Shown: positions 27,426-37,658, numbered from the stretch's first letter. The stretch: DNA of 64,000 nucleotides from Luteolibacter sp. SL250 (GCF_026625605.1 NZ_CP113054.1:3162001-3226000), one strand, 5' to 3'. Notes: a model not told the origin generated them from the sequence alone. Translations and numbers: made by a program.

Positions 27426-27448
27426 AAAAGGGAGGAACTTCATCCCTC
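27426..27448 (-). terminator. Rho-independent terminator of trmD
   Basis: On the minus strand GGAGGG-ATGAAGTT-CCTCCC is followed by TTTTCT, about 20 bases after the trmD stop. Part of the same sequence also forms the repeated tRNA 3' end. Confidence 0.65.
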
Positions 27449-27460
27449 CGCCCCTACCAG
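27443..27460 (+). repeat. 18-bp direct repeat, right copy (tRNA 3'-end fragment)
   Basis: Identical to 24983-25000 (T-stem half, acceptor and CCA of tRNA-Ile) without the rest of a tRNA. It marks the possible right end of a 2.46-kb inserted segment. Confidence 0.6.
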
Positions 27461-27468
27461 TTGATCAT

Positions 27469-28140
27469 TCAATCCAACAGATCCGGACGGTTGACCCTCG
27501 TCCGTTCCAGAGCCATTTCCTTCTTCCACGCCTGGATGTTCGCGTGGTGGCCGGAGGTGAGGACATCCGGCACTTTCATGCCCCGGAACTCGATCGGTCG
27601 GGTATAGGAAGGAGCCTCCAGCAGGTTGGGATCGGAAAAGGACTCTTCCACATGGGACCGCTCGTCGCCCAGCGCACCGGGGAGCAGACGGATCACCGCG
27701 TCACACACCACGGCTGCGGCGATGGCTCCGTTGGTGAGCACGTAGTCACCGATGGAGAGCTCCACATCGACCAAGGACTCGATCACCCGGTGGTCCACCC
27801 CTTCGTAATGTCCGCAAAGGACCAGCAGATGGGAGGCCTTGGAAAGTTCCTGCGCCACGGCCTGCCTGAACGGCCTGCCCTGTGGGGTCATCAGCACCAC
27901 AAGCGTATCCGCCTGTTTCAGCGCCTCCACCGCGGCGAACAGCGGCTCCGGTTTCAGCAACATTCCCTGCCCACCTCCGCACAAGGTGTCGTCCACCCTC
28001 TTGTGCCTGTCCACGGACCAGTCCCGCAGTTGGTGGGCCTGCACTTCCACCAACCCAGCCGCGCGCGCGCGCTGGATGATCGAGTCGCTCAGCGGAGCGA
28101 GCGCGACCTCAGGGAACAGCGTGACGATATCGATCCGCAT
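27469..28140 (-). CDS. trmD: tRNA (guanine-N1)-methyltransferase
   Basis: TrmD methylates G37 next to the anticodon using S-adenosylmethionine, preventing frameshifting. The 223-residue protein starts MRIDIVTLFPE, contains VDDTLCGGGQGMLLKPEP, LVLCGHYEGVDHR and the knot loop SIGDYVLTNGAIAA, and is colinear with the family. Start ATG 28140; a TTG four codons upstream is less likely. It is not in the usual rpsP-rimM-trmD-rplS operon. It lies 12 bases downstream of a CorC/HlyC-type gene on the same strand and is followed by its own terminator. Confidence 0.95.
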   Translation of the reverse strand: MRIDIVTLFPEVALAPLSDSIIQRARAAGLVEVQAHQLRDWSVDRHKRVDDTLCGGGQGMLLKPEPLFAAVEALKQADTLVVLMTPQGRPFRQAVAQELSKASHLLVLCGHYEGVDHRVIESLVDVELSIGDYVLTNGAIAAAVVCDAVIRLLPGALGDERSHVEESFSDPNLLEAPSYTRPIEFRGMKVPDVLTSGHHANIQAWKKEMALERTRVNRPDLLD

Positions 28141-28152
28141 CACCGGAGACAA

Positions 28153-29568
28153 TCAGGCGGCGGAGGAATCTTCAACCGCTGCGGAAGTCTCCGCGCTCGG
28201 TTCCGGCAGCTTGCGGAAGTGGACCTGCCCCACACGGCGTCCGTCGATGCTGGTGACCTTCGCCTCGTAGCCGAGCACCTCGACGGTTTCACCCACTTCC
28301 GGGAACCGGCCGAGCTGCTGCGTCAGGTAACCGCCCACGGTGGTGACCTCACCACTCTCCAGATACAGTTCCTCGACGTACCCCTCGAGGTCGTTGAGCG
28401 TCATCGAACCTTCCACGATGAACTCGTCATCATTGATCCGGCTGAACTGGGAACGTTCGTTGTCGAACTCGTCCTGGATCTCCCCGACGAGTTCCTCGAT
28501 CACGTTGTCGAGGAAGACGATACCCGCCGGCGTACCGAACTCATCCACCACCAGCGCGAGGTGCGCGTGCTCCTTCAGGAAGAACTTCAGCAGCATGTCC
28601 AGCGGCATGGTATCCGGGACGATCTTCAGGTCGCGCTTGATGCGGGTGAGGCTCGGTTCCGGCTCACGCATCGTCTTGAACAGATCCTTGATATGGATCA
28701 GGCCGACCGCCTGGTCGAGGTGCCCCTTCACCAGCGGGAAGCGGGTGTGCTTGCTCCGCATCGCGGTATCGAGCGCGTCCGAGAACGGCGCGTCCGCATC
28801 CAGGACGATGACCTTGTTCCGCGGCGTCATCACGTCACGCACCCACAGCTCGTTCAGACCAAGGGCGTTGATGAGGATCTCGCGCTCGGTTTCGGTGACT
28901 TCCTGCGATTTCTCGCTCTGCGCGACCAGCAAGGCCAGTTCCTCCGCGGAGTGCGTGTGATCCCCTTCCCGGATCGGCTCGATGTTGAACAGCTTCTTCA
29001 GCAGCCAGTTGGCGGTGCCGTTCAGCACCAGGATGGCCCAGTGCGCGGTCTTGTAGAAAGCATGGAGCGGCGCGGCCAGGTTCATCGTCACACCGACCGA
29101 GCGGCTGATGGCGATGGACTTGGGCATCAGTTCACCGATGACCACGTGGAGGAAGGTGAACGAGACGATGGCCAGGGCGAAGGAAATGCCCTTCACCCAC
29201 CATACGGACATGCCCGTCTGCATCAGCAGGGGCGATACCATGGCCGCGACGAACGGTTCACCCAGGAAACCGAGCGCCAGTGAGGCGATGGTGATGCCGA
29301 GCTGGTTGGCGGAAAGGTAGCCGTCGAGGTTGTTGACCACCTTCAGGGCAGTTGCCGCCTTCACCGGATTTTCCTTCAGTTCTCCTTCGATCTGACTGGG
29401 CCGGACCTTCACGATCGCGAACTCGGACGCGACGAAGAACGCGTTCAGCAGCAGGAAGAAAATGATTCCCGCGATGTAGAGCAGCGCCTTTTCCGTGCTC
29501 GGGAACTCGGTGGCGGGATCCGGCGCGACGCTGGCAAGGAACTGGAAATGGGAAATGAGGTCGATCAT
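28153..29568 (-). CDS. CNNM/CorC-HlyC family membrane protein (DUF21 and CBS domains)
   Basis: This 471-residue protein has a short leader, then a DUF21 transmembrane domain (about 28-215) with LNAFFVASEFAIVKVRPSQI and SANQLGITIASLALGFLGEP. Next come a CBS pair (about 225-345; VRDVMTPRNKVIVLDAD) and a C-terminal CorC/HlyC domain (about 370-450; DDEFIVEGSMTLNDLEGYV). Such proteins are implicated in Mg2+/Co2+ export or resistance; the older name 'hemolysin' is misleading. It lies directly upstream of trmD and 12 bases after the FmdB-type gene. Confidence 0.92.
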   Translation of the reverse strand: MIDLISHFQFLASVAPDPATEFPSTEKALLYIAGIIFFLLLNAFFVASEFAIVKVRPSQIEGELKENPVKAATALKVVNNLDGYLSANQLGITIASLALGFLGEPFVAAMVSPLLMQTGMSVWWVKGISFALAIVSFTFLHVVIGELMPKSIAISRSVGVTMNLAAPLHAFYKTAHWAILVLNGTANWLLKKLFNIEPIREGDHTHSAEELALLVAQSEKSQEVTETEREILINALGLNELWVRDVMTPRNKVIVLDADAPFSDALDTAMRSKHTRFPLVKGHLDQAVGLIHIKDLFKTMREPEPSLTRIKRDLKIVPDTMPLDMLLKFFLKEHAHLALVVDEFGTPAGIVFLDNVIEELVGEIQDEFDNERSQFSRINDDEFIVEGSMTLNDLEGYVEELYLESGEVTTVGGYLTQQLGRFPEVGETVEVLGYEAKVTSIDGRRVGQVHFRKLPEPSAETSAAVEDSSAA

Positions 29569-29580
29569 CGCATTACGAGG

Positions 29581-29841
29581 TCAGAGTTTCTCGTAAACGC
29601 CCTGATCGCGCTTCTGGAGGATCGTGAAGCCGGCCTTTTTGGCATCGGTCACCGACATGGGTTTCGAAACCACCGGTGAGTTCACACGGGAAATCACCTT
29701 CTTGACCGGGTTCTTGCAGAGCGGGCAAACCTCCAACGGAGCCCGGTCCACCGGTCGTCTCAATTCAAAGCCTTTGGCACAGATTCGGCACGAATGCTCG
29801 GGATCTTCGGAGGCTTCGGAGACGTATTCGTAAATTGGCAT
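29581..29841 (-). CDS. FmdB-like zinc-ribbon protein
   Basis: This 86-residue protein starts MPIYEYVSE, typical of the FmdB/CxxC_CxxC_SSSS regulatory protein family. It carries CRIC (about residues 18-21) and a second pair in VCPLCKNPVKK (about 39-42), so it likely folds as a small zinc ribbon. The exact role is unknown. It lies 62 bases after rpsN and 12 before the CNNM gene on the same strand, so it may be cotranscribed with them. Confidence 0.85.
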   Translation of the reverse strand: MPIYEYVSEASEDPEHSCRICAKGFELRRPVDRAPLEVCPLCKNPVKKVISRVNSPVVSKPMSVTDAKKAGFTILQKRDQGVYEKL

Positions 29842-29903
29842 AAAGGAGACGCGGAATGGGAAATTTCCATTCCGCGTCGGAAAATAGCGTATCCCGTGCC
29901 AGC

Positions 29904-30173
29904 TTACCAGCTCGACTTGGTCACACCGGGAATCATGCCTGCGGAGGCAAGTTCACGGAAAGTGATCCGGGAGAGACGGAAGCGGCGGAGGAAAGCGCGG
30001 CGGCGGCCGGTGATCTCACAACGGTTCACCAGGCGGGTCGGGCTCGCATTGCGAGGCAGCATCGACAGTCCGACATAATCCTTCTCCTTCTTGAGTTTCA
30101 AGCGGAGTTCAGCGTACTTCTTGACGGTTGCTGCTTTGCGCTCGTTGCGTGCGATCCAACTTTTCTTTGCCAT
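29904..30173 (-). CDS. rpsN: 30S ribosomal protein uS14
   Basis: This 89-residue protein starts [20 protein letters not shown] and ends with the conserved C-terminal [44 protein letters not shown] is the 16S rRNA-binding loop. Only one cysteine is present, so this is the zinc-independent (C-) form. It stands outside the large ribosomal operon, as often seen for second or alternative rpsN copies. Confidence 0.95.
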   Translation of the reverse strand: MAKKSWIARNERKAATVKKYAELRLKLKKEKDYVGLSMLPRNASPTRLVNRCEITGRRRAFLRRFRLSRITFRELASAGMIPGVTKSSW

Positions 30174-30280
30174 AATTGAGAATTCGGGACGCGGGAAATA
30201 GCCCTACCCCCCAGGCGGCGCAAGCCTAAAGTCGTCTTTTTCTTTGATTTCCTGCCGGAAGGCCCGAATCGCGTGGGATT

Positions 30281-30667
30281 TCAGACCCATCCGGGGATAA
30301 CCAACTTGAAGTCAGGGATCCGGGTGAAAATCCATTCCCCGGCGGCGGTTTCGCCGAAAAAGGCCCCTGCCGCCTCCGCATTCCCGGCCACGACGTGGTA
30401 GCTGTTGTAGGAAAAATGGTCGCCTGGCTGGATGACCGGCCTCTGGCCGACCACACCGTCCCCCTCCACCACCACGACCTCTCCATTCGCCTCCTTCACC
30501 ACCCATTTACGTCCCTTGATAGTCACGGGAACCGGAGAATCATTATGGATTGATATGAAATAGACGAAGGGGTGCGGCTTGTCCGTGGGCGCGTCCAGGC
30601 TGGGCATGTAGACCACATCGTCCACCTTCACCCGCAGGCCGTCGAATTCCCGGATCACATCTGCCAT
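30281..30667 (-). CDS. apaG: ApaG domain protein
   Basis: This 128-residue protein resembles ApaG: HPFVYFISIHNDSPVPVTIKGRKWVV, GDGVVGQRPVIQPGDHFSYNSYHVV and a C-terminal beta strand DFKLVIPGWV. ApaG has a fibronectin-III-like fold and has been linked to divalent-cation homeostasis; its biochemistry is unsettled. The start at MADVIREFDGL fits the family better than an ATG 13 codons upstream. It is divergent from thiD, with a perfect 12-bp inverted repeat between the two genes. Confidence 0.85.
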   Translation of the reverse strand: MADVIREFDGLRVKVDDVVYMPSLDAPTDKPHPFVYFISIHNDSPVPVTIKGRKWVVKEANGEVVVVEGDGVVGQRPVIQPGDHFSYNSYHVVAGNAEAAGAFFGETAAGEWIFTRIPDFKLVIPGWV

Positions 30668-30706
30668 GGGCGGATGCTCCCGCTGGCGCGGCACGCTGCC
30701 AAGCAC

Positions 30707-30737
30707 GAATGATGGTGGCGGCGATCCACCATCATTC
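30707..30737. promoter_or_regulatory. Perfect 12-bp inverted repeat between apaG and thiD
   Basis: GAATGATGGTGG and CCACCATCATTC flank CGGCGAT in the divergent apaG-thiD spacer, 45 bases before the thiD start and 40 before apaG. It may be an operator or an RNA hairpin. A TTT follows on the plus strand, but the run is too short for a convincing terminator. Confidence 0.55.
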
Positions 30738-30781
30738 TTTCATCATTGCCCGGCCTCCCGGCTCCGTTCTCAATCCCGCGC

Positions 30782-31582
30782 ATGCCCACGCCGCCTGTCG
30801 CCCTCACCATCGCCGGATCCGACTGTTCTTCCGGCGCAGGCATCCAGGCTGACCTAAAGACGTTCCAGCACTTCCGTGTCCATGGTCTCACCGCGGTGAC
30901 CTGCATCGTCTCGGAAACGGCGAATGTCGTCCGGGCGGTCCACCCGGCCCCGCTGGACATCGTGACCGACCAGGTGGAGCTGATGTTCGACACGTTCCCC
31001 ATCGCCGCGCTGAAGACCGGCATGCTGCTGTCCACGCCCTACATCGAGGCGATGACCCGCATTTTCAGCCAGCGGACGCCCACCGCGCTGGTGGTGGACC
31101 CGGTGATGATCGCCTCCACCGGAGACACCCTGCTGGATCCCGGTGCCGTCACCGCCTACAAGGAACAACTTTTCCCGCTGGCCCGCGTGATCACGCCCAA
31201 CCTGCCGGAGGCGGAGACCCTGCTGGGTGAAAAGATCCCGGACGCCGCATCCGTAGAACCCGCCGCACGCAAGCTGGCCACCCTCTACCGGACGAACGTC
31301 CTGCTGAAAGGCGGTCACCTCGACTCCCCGGACTGCCTCGATCTCCTGATCGAGGATGGGAAAGTCCACCGCTTCACCACACCGCGGCTCGATGTCCCCG
31401 GCTCCCATGGCACCGGCTGCACCCTTTCCGCCGCCATCGCCGCCCGCCTCGCCCTCGGGGATGATCTGCCCGCCGCTGTCGCCGCGGCGAAGGACTACCT
31501 GACGGAAACGCTCCGCTCTTCCTACCAGTACACCTCCGCCTCCGGGGAGATCGTCCACGCCTTGAACCAGGGGACGATTTGA
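30782..31582 (+). CDS. thiD: Hydroxymethylpyrimidine/phosphomethylpyrimidine kinase
   Basis: ThiD phosphorylates HMP and HMP-P in thiamine synthesis. The 266-residue ribokinase-like protein starts MPTPPVALTIAGSDCSSGAGIQAD. It has VVDPVMIASTGDTLLDP, ITPNLPEAETLLG, a VLLKGGHL strand and the C-terminal anion-hole motif GSHGTGCTLSAAIAARLA. The start agrees with the family. No TPP riboswitch is apparent upstream and no other thiamine gene is nearby. Confidence 0.93.
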   Translation: MPTPPVALTIAGSDCSSGAGIQADLKTFQHFRVHGLTAVTCIVSETANVVRAVHPAPLDIVTDQVELMFDTFPIAALKTGMLLSTPYIEAMTRIFSQRTPTALVVDPVMIASTGDTLLDPGAVTAYKEQLFPLARVITPNLPEAETLLGEKIPDAASVEPAARKLATLYRTNVLLKGGHLDSPDCLDLLIEDGKVHRFTTPRLDVPGSHGTGCTLSAAIAARLALGDDLPAAVAAAKDYLTETLRSSYQYTSASGEIVHALNQGTI

Positions 31583-31626
31583 AGAGATACAGGTTTCAGG
31601 ATGCGGGATCCGACATATCCGGACGC

Positions 31627-31923
31627 TCAAACGCTCATCATGGCGATAACGAGGAAGTGGTAGAGGAATCCGCAGGCTGCCAGAAGCAACAGCCCCATGA
31701 TGATCCTTATCGCAGGTGACCGGGATATCGCTGTCACAGCACCTGTCAGCGCCCCGAGGACGAGGCCATCCTTGAAGTAAGGCCAAAAGCTCACTCCCGG
31801 TCCGACGTGGGAGCGGGCGACGGACCAAGTGAGAATGCCTCCGATCAGGCTGCACGCCAGGATGACCGGCAGAAACCTGACCGCTCCGGATTTCAAGGAT
31901 CTGTCATGTGGGATATCACTCAT
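31627..31923 (-). CDS. Small membrane protein, unrecognised
   Basis: A 98-residue protein with three likely transmembrane helices (about 17-35, 48-66 and 73-95) and a short polar N-terminus. No motif or family is recognised. It lies between thiD (convergent) and coaD (divergent). Confidence 0.6.
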   Translation of the reverse strand: MSDIPHDRSLKSGAVRFLPVILACSLIGGILTWSVARSHVGPGVSFWPYFKDGLVLGALTGAVTAISRSPAIRIIMGLLLLAACGFLYHFLVIAMMSV

Positions 31924-32097
31924 CTCTCTCCAGCGTTCCGGCGGCGCGAGGCGGGACGGACGATAACATCCACATCACCGTGGTCTTTTCCAGACCAAAG
32001 GCGTCGGGTTGGATTCCGCTTGTGAGAACCACCACACTATCATTCATCACCCCATCTTGAATCTTGCATCCTGAACTCCGCATCCCACTCTTTCCGC

Positions 32098-32586
32098 ATG
32101 CGCACCGCGGTCTATGCCGGTTCCTTTGATCCCCCCACCAACGGCCATCTGTGGATGATCGCGCGTGGACTTGAACTCTTCGACCGCCTGATTGTCGCCA
32201 TCGGTGAGAACCCGTCGAAGACCTATACGTTCACAGTCCCCCACCGCATCGAGCTTTTGCGCGCCTCCATCCCGCCGCATGAGCGGCTGTCCATCGAGCA
32301 CTTCGACAACCGCTACCTCGTGGACTACGCGAAGAAGATGGACGCGAAGTACATCATCCGCGGCATCCGGTCCTCACACGACTATGAATACGAGCGCGTG
32401 ATGAAGCACCTCAACGCGGACATGGCGCCGGACATCACCACCGTGTTCCTGATGCCGCCGCGCGACATCGCGGAGGTATCCTCCAGCATGATCAAGTCCC
32501 TCACCGGCCCCGTCGGCTGGGAGGACACGGTGAAACGCTATGTGCCGGGGCCTGTGTTCGAGGCGCTGGCGAAACGGGGGGCGTGA
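32098..32586 (+). CDS. coaD: Phosphopantetheine adenylyltransferase
   Basis: CoaD transfers AMP to 4'-phosphopantetheine, the penultimate step of coenzyme A synthesis. The 162-residue protein has the nucleotidyltransferase signature TNGH (residues 14-17) in [29 protein letters not shown] and VSSSMIKSL near the C-terminus. Length and motifs are normal. It stands alone, followed by a hairpin repeat. Confidence 0.95.
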   Translation: MRTAVYAGSFDPPTNGHLWMIARGLELFDRLIVAIGENPSKTYTFTVPHRIELLRASIPPHERLSIEHFDNRYLVDYAKKMDAKYIIRGIRSSHDYEYERVMKHLNADMAPDITTVFLMPPRDIAEVSSSMIKSLTGPVGWEDTVKRYVPGPVFEALAKRGA

Positions 32587-32601
32587 GGAGGGTGAAAGGA
32601 G

Positions 32602-32621
32602 GGTGGACACTCTTGTCCACC
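32602..32621. repeat. Hairpin downstream of coaD
   Basis: GGTGGACA-CTCT-TGTCCACC, an 8-bp perfect stem 15 bases after coaD. It has no T-run and may be a REP-like element or an mRNA end stabiliser. Confidence 0.45.
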
Positions 32622-32645
32622 GGCGGCATTGGCGAATCAGAAAAG

Positions 32646-32677
32646 TTTCACCACAAAGCCGCAAAGGACGCAAAGCA
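32646..32677. repeat. CACAAAG-type dispersed repeat
   Basis: TTTCACCACAAAG followed by CGCAAAGGACGCAAAG is an A/G-rich tandem of (C)GCAAAG units. Similar non-coding tracts recur in many bacterial genomes; that memory-based comparison is the only basis for calling it dispersed. Confidence 0.35.
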
Positions 32678-32809
32678 GAGAAACGGATCTCTTCGGGATC
32701 CGCAAGATTCGCGCTCAACCTTCGTCTTATGCTGATAACTTATAACCGATGATTTCTACCCCTTCATTCGCCAATGCCGCCGGGGCACAGGAGTGTGCCC
32801 CCTCCTTAC

Positions 32810-33148
32810 TCATGCGGCATCGTCTTTCCTTGGGACGCGGCGTTTTCCGAAGACGGGCATCGGCACGCCCATGACCAGCGACAGCACGGCAACCACCGGC
32901 CAGCCGACCACTTCTTCTTCCGGTTCCGGAGATAGAGCCGACAGATATTCCTCCTTCAGGATCTCCGCATCCTCACGGTCGCCATCATCCTCCAGGACGA
33001 CACGAACACCACCGGTGGCGAAGCGGTAGTTCCAGAAAAGCTGCGACACATACTCATCCAGCACCGCCGAACCGATCCCCCTCGATGCGAGGAAAGAGCG
33101 GAACAGATAGGCTTCTTCCGGGGAGTCAAAGCGGGCGATGGGTTTCAT
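32810..33148 (-). CDS. DUF2007-like small protein with membrane segment
   Basis: This 112-residue protein begins MKPIARFDSPEEAYLFRSFLASRGIGSAVLDEY, which fits the DUF2007 'putative signal transducing protein' fold. This is followed by RVVLEDDGDREDAEILKEEY and a C-terminal hydrophobic segment (about 80-100, VVGWPVVAVLSLVMGVPM). Function unknown. It is encoded downstream of the phospho-sugar mutase terminator on the same strand. Confidence 0.65.
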   Translation of the reverse strand: MKPIARFDSPEEAYLFRSFLASRGIGSAVLDEYVSQLFWNYRFATGGVRVVLEDDGDREDAEILKEEYLSALSPEPEEEVVGWPVVAVLSLVMGVPMPVFGKRRVPRKDDAA

Positions 33149-33183
33149 ACCGCCGCAATATCAGAAAGCGGTATCCACCACAA

Positions 33184-33216
33184 CAAAAACGCGGCTCCCA
33201 ACCAAGGGAACCGCGC
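33184..33216 (-). terminator. Rho-independent terminator of the phospho-sugar mutase gene
   Basis: On the minus strand CGCGGTTCCC-TTGGTT-GGGAGCCGCG (one G-T pair) is followed by TTTTTG, 18 bases after the stop codon of the mutase gene. Confidence 0.85.
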
Positions 33217-33233
33217 TTTCATGGAATGCGGCA

Positions 33234-35162
<1,929 letters not shown>

Positions 35163-35330
35163 TTCAGGCAGAATGTTAGGTGCTTTTGCCCTGCTGGCAA
35201 TGCGACTGTGGTCTAAATTGAGGGCGATCCGCACCTTGTTCGGGAAGCCCCGGCTCCGACTTTGGCCGGAGGCGCTCCTTCCCGGAGATTTCGGCGGAAA
35301 TGAAGCTGGATTGCAGGGCGGATCCGGACG

Positions 35331-36239
35331 ATGGAGGGGCCGTTCCCCGTGTCCTGGCTCTATCTCAGCATCCTTTCCGCGCTCCTGTTGGGCGTGTATG
35401 ATCTCTTCAAGAAGCTCGCCGTGCGGGACAACGCGGTGCTGCCGGTGCTGTTCCTGAGCATCTGCACCGGGGCGGCGGTATGGCTGCCGTTCATGGTGTG
35501 GTCGGCGGTTTCCCCCGCGACACTGCCTTCCCCTTTCTTCCGGGTGGATGCCCTGTCCGGCCGGGAGCACCTCATGATCCTGGCGAAGGCGGTCCTGGTG
35601 GTGACCTCCTGGATCTGCGGGTTCAACGGCATCAAGCGGCTGCCGATGTCCGTGGCGGGGCCCATCCGTGCCAGCGCCCCCATGTGGACCGTCCTGTTCG
35701 CCGTGCTGGTATTCCATGAATCCCCCAACGCCCGGCAGTGGGCAGGGGTGGCGCTGATCATCATTTCCTTCCTCGCGTTCTCGATGGTGGGCCGGAAAGA
35801 GGGCATCCATTTCCACCGCGACCGCGGTGTGTGGTGGATGGTGGGTGCCATGTTTCTGGGAGCGGCGTCCGCCCTTTATGACAAGTTCCTGCTCCAGAAC
35901 GCCGGGCTCACCCCTTCCACGGTCCAGGCATGGTTCAGCGTGGACATGGGCCTCATCCTGCTGCCCGCCGTCGCAGTGCAGTTCTTCCGGAGAAAAGGCC
36001 CTGCGTTCCATTGGCACTGGGCCATCCCGGCCATCGGCCTGTCGCTGCTGGCGGCGGACATCCTCTACTTCACGGCGGTGGCGCAGCCGGACGCGCTCAT
36101 CTCCGTGATCTCACCGGTGCGCCGTGGAGCGGTGGTCATTTCCCTGCTCATCGGCATCATCGGGTTCAAGGAAAAGCACTTCCGGGCAAAGGCGGTGTGC
36201 GTGGCGGGGATCATCTGCGGCGTGCTGCTGATGTCCTGA
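35331..36239 (+). CDS. EamA/DMT family transporter
   Basis: This 302-residue inner membrane protein has about ten transmembrane helices in two EamA repeats (about 8-150 and 165-300). The conserved junctions are GPIRASAPMWTVLFAVLVFHE and ISPVRRGAVVISLLIGIIGFKE. Members export metabolites or amino acids, but the substrate cannot be told here. It stands alone. Confidence 0.88.
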   Translation: MEGPFPVSWLYLSILSALLLGVYDLFKKLAVRDNAVLPVLFLSICTGAAVWLPFMVWSAVSPATLPSPFFRVDALSGREHLMILAKAVLVVTSWICGFNGIKRLPMSVAGPIRASAPMWTVLFAVLVFHESPNARQWAGVALIIISFLAFSMVGRKEGIHFHRDRGVWWMVGAMFLGAASALYDKFLLQNAGLTPSTVQAWFSVDMGLILLPAVAVQFFRRKGPAFHWHWAIPAIGLSLLAADILYFTAVAQPDALISVISPVRRGAVVISLLIGIIGFKEKHFRAKAVCVAGIICGVLLMS

Positions 36240-36274
36240 TCACATCGCAAGCCTGCCTTTATCTGTGATTTTCT

Positions 36275-36290
36275 GTGTTCATCTGTGGTT
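36275..36290. repeat. Dispersed-repeat fragment
   Basis: GTGTTCATCTGTGGTT in the spacer after the EamA gene. A near copy, GTGTTCATCTGCGGTT, is at 58419-58434, and an inverted relative is at 58357-58372. Confidence 0.4.
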
Positions 36291-36383
36291 AATGATTTCC
36301 ATGCCCCGGATGGCGAAATTTCTGCAAATCCGCCCCGCATCAGGGCTTGCATCTGACACCGGTTCCCCCATTTTCGCGGCCCC

Positions 36384-37607
36384 ATGAGTCGCTTAGTAGG
36401 AAAAGTTCTCGTCGCGCAAGGCGGCGGCCCAACCCCTGTCATCAACCAGAGCGTCGTCGGCGTCGCCCTCGAAGCCCGCAAATTCAGCCAGGTGACCTCC
36501 ATCTACGGAGCCGTCCACGGCGTGCGCGGCATCATCGATGAGAACTTCGTCGACCTGACCCGGGAGACGACCCACAATCTGGAGCAAGTCGCCGGCACCC
36601 CATCCTCCGGCCTCCTGTCCACCCGTGACAAGCCGGACGAGGAATACTGCGCCCGCATGTTCAAGGTGATGCAGGCCCACGACATCCGCTATTTCTTCTA
36701 CGTCGGCGGCAACGATTCCTCCGACACCGTCCGCATCGTCAACGAGCAGGCGAAGGCCGCGAACTACGATCTCCGCGCGATCCACATCCCGAAGACGATC
36801 GACAACGACCTCGAGGAAAACGACCACTGCCCGGGCTTCGGTTCCGCCGCACGCTTCGTCAGCCAGGCGTTCCAGGGCGTGAACCTGGACAACCGCGCGC
36901 TCCGCGGTGTCTACATCGGCATCGTGATGGGCCGCCATGCCGGCTTCCTCACCGCCGCCTCCGCCCTCGCCCGCAAGTATGTGGATGACGGCCCGCACCT
37001 CATCTACCTGCCGGAGCGCGCGTTCGACACGGACAAGTTCCTGGCCGACGTGGACCGCGTCTACAAGGAGCACGGCCTGGTCACCATCGCCGCTTCCGAA
37101 GGCATCTCCGATGCGAACGGCACCGCGATGATCACCAAGCTGCTCGGCAAGGAAGAGCGTGACTCCCACGGCAACATCCAGCTTTCCGGCACCGGTGCCC
37201 TCGGTGACCTGCTCGCGAACACCATCCGCGACGGCCTCGGCATCAAGCGCGTCCGTTCGGACACCTTCGGCTACCTGCAGCGTTCCTTCATGGGCGTGGT
37301 CTCCGACCGCGACGCCCGCGAAGCCCGCGAGGTGGGTGAAAAGGCCGTCCAGTTCGCCATGTGGGACGATGTCGACGGTTCCGTCGCCATCAAGCGCCCG
37401 GTACTCGACTACAGCGTCGATTACGAACTGGTGGACATCAAGAAGGTGGCTGGCAAGACCAAGCACATGCCCGACGAGTTCATCAACGCGGAAGGCAACG
37501 GCGTCACCCAGGCGTTCCACGCCTACTGCCGCCCGCTGCTCGGCGGCGGCCTGCCGGAGTCCCATCGCCTGCGCGCTCCCGCCGTGGCGAAGATCCTCAA
37601 CAAGTAA
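36384..37607 (+). CDS. 6-phosphofructokinase, PPi-dependent type
   Basis: This enzyme phosphorylates fructose 6-phosphate to fructose 1,6-bisphosphate. The 407-residue protein has an N-terminal GGGPTPVINQSVVGV, GGNDSSDT at 108-115 and PKTIDND at 136-142, where the Lys (PKTID rather than PGTID) is the mark of the pyrophosphate-using group. FGSAARFVSQAF and MGRHAGFLTAASALA follow. The usual PPi-type GGDDS is GGNDS here: the second Asp is kept and the first is Asn. The reaction would be reversible, serving glycolysis and gluconeogenesis. A strong terminator follows. It is a single gene, and phosphate-donor choice is inference from these motifs. Confidence 0.93.
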   Translation: MSRLVGKVLVAQGGGPTPVINQSVVGVALEARKFSQVTSIYGAVHGVRGIIDENFVDLTRETTHNLEQVAGTPSSGLLSTRDKPDEEYCARMFKVMQAHDIRYFFYVGGNDSSDTVRIVNEQAKAANYDLRAIHIPKTIDNDLEENDHCPGFGSAARFVSQAFQGVNLDNRALRGVYIGIVMGRHAGFLTAASALARKYVDDGPHLIYLPERAFDTDKFLADVDRVYKEHGLVTIAASEGISDANGTAMITKLLGKEERDSHGNIQLSGTGALGDLLANTIRDGLGIKRVRSDTFGYLQRSFMGVVSDRDAREAREVGEKAVQFAMWDDVDGSVAIKRPVLDYSVDYELVDIKKVAGKTKHMPDEFINAEGNGVTQAFHAYCRPLLGGGLPESHRLRAPAVAKILNK

Positions 37608-37627
37608 GGCTCCCTTACATCCTTCAG

Positions 37628-37658
37628 AAGACCGGCGGAAACGCCGGTCTTTTTTTTA
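37628..37658 (+). terminator. Rho-independent terminator of the phosphofructokinase gene
   Basis: AGACCGGCG-GAAA-CGCCGGTCT (9 bp, GNRA-type loop) followed by TTTTTTT, 21 bases after the stop codon. This is the clearest terminator in the window. Confidence 0.93.

Noticed and set aside
24924-27460. Integrase or transposase within the tRNA-flanked segment
   Set aside because: None of the frames in the segment shows a tyrosine or serine recombinase or DDE motif, so a complete mobile element cannot be claimed.
27274-29283. 669-codon open frame on the plus strand
   Set aside because: It lies antisense to trmD and the CNNM/CorC gene; long antisense frames are expected from high GC3 in the real genes, and its product shows no recognisable motif.
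30668-30781. TPP riboswitch ahead of thiD
   Set aside because: The spacer has a simple 12-bp hairpin but none of the conserved THI-element sequences such as CTGAGA.
35163-36017. Upstream extension of the phospho-sugar mutase frame to 927 residues
   Set aside because: The extension is antisense to the EamA transporter, has Pro/His/Gln-rich low-complexity sequence, and family similarity starts only at MTPLTDLL (35162).
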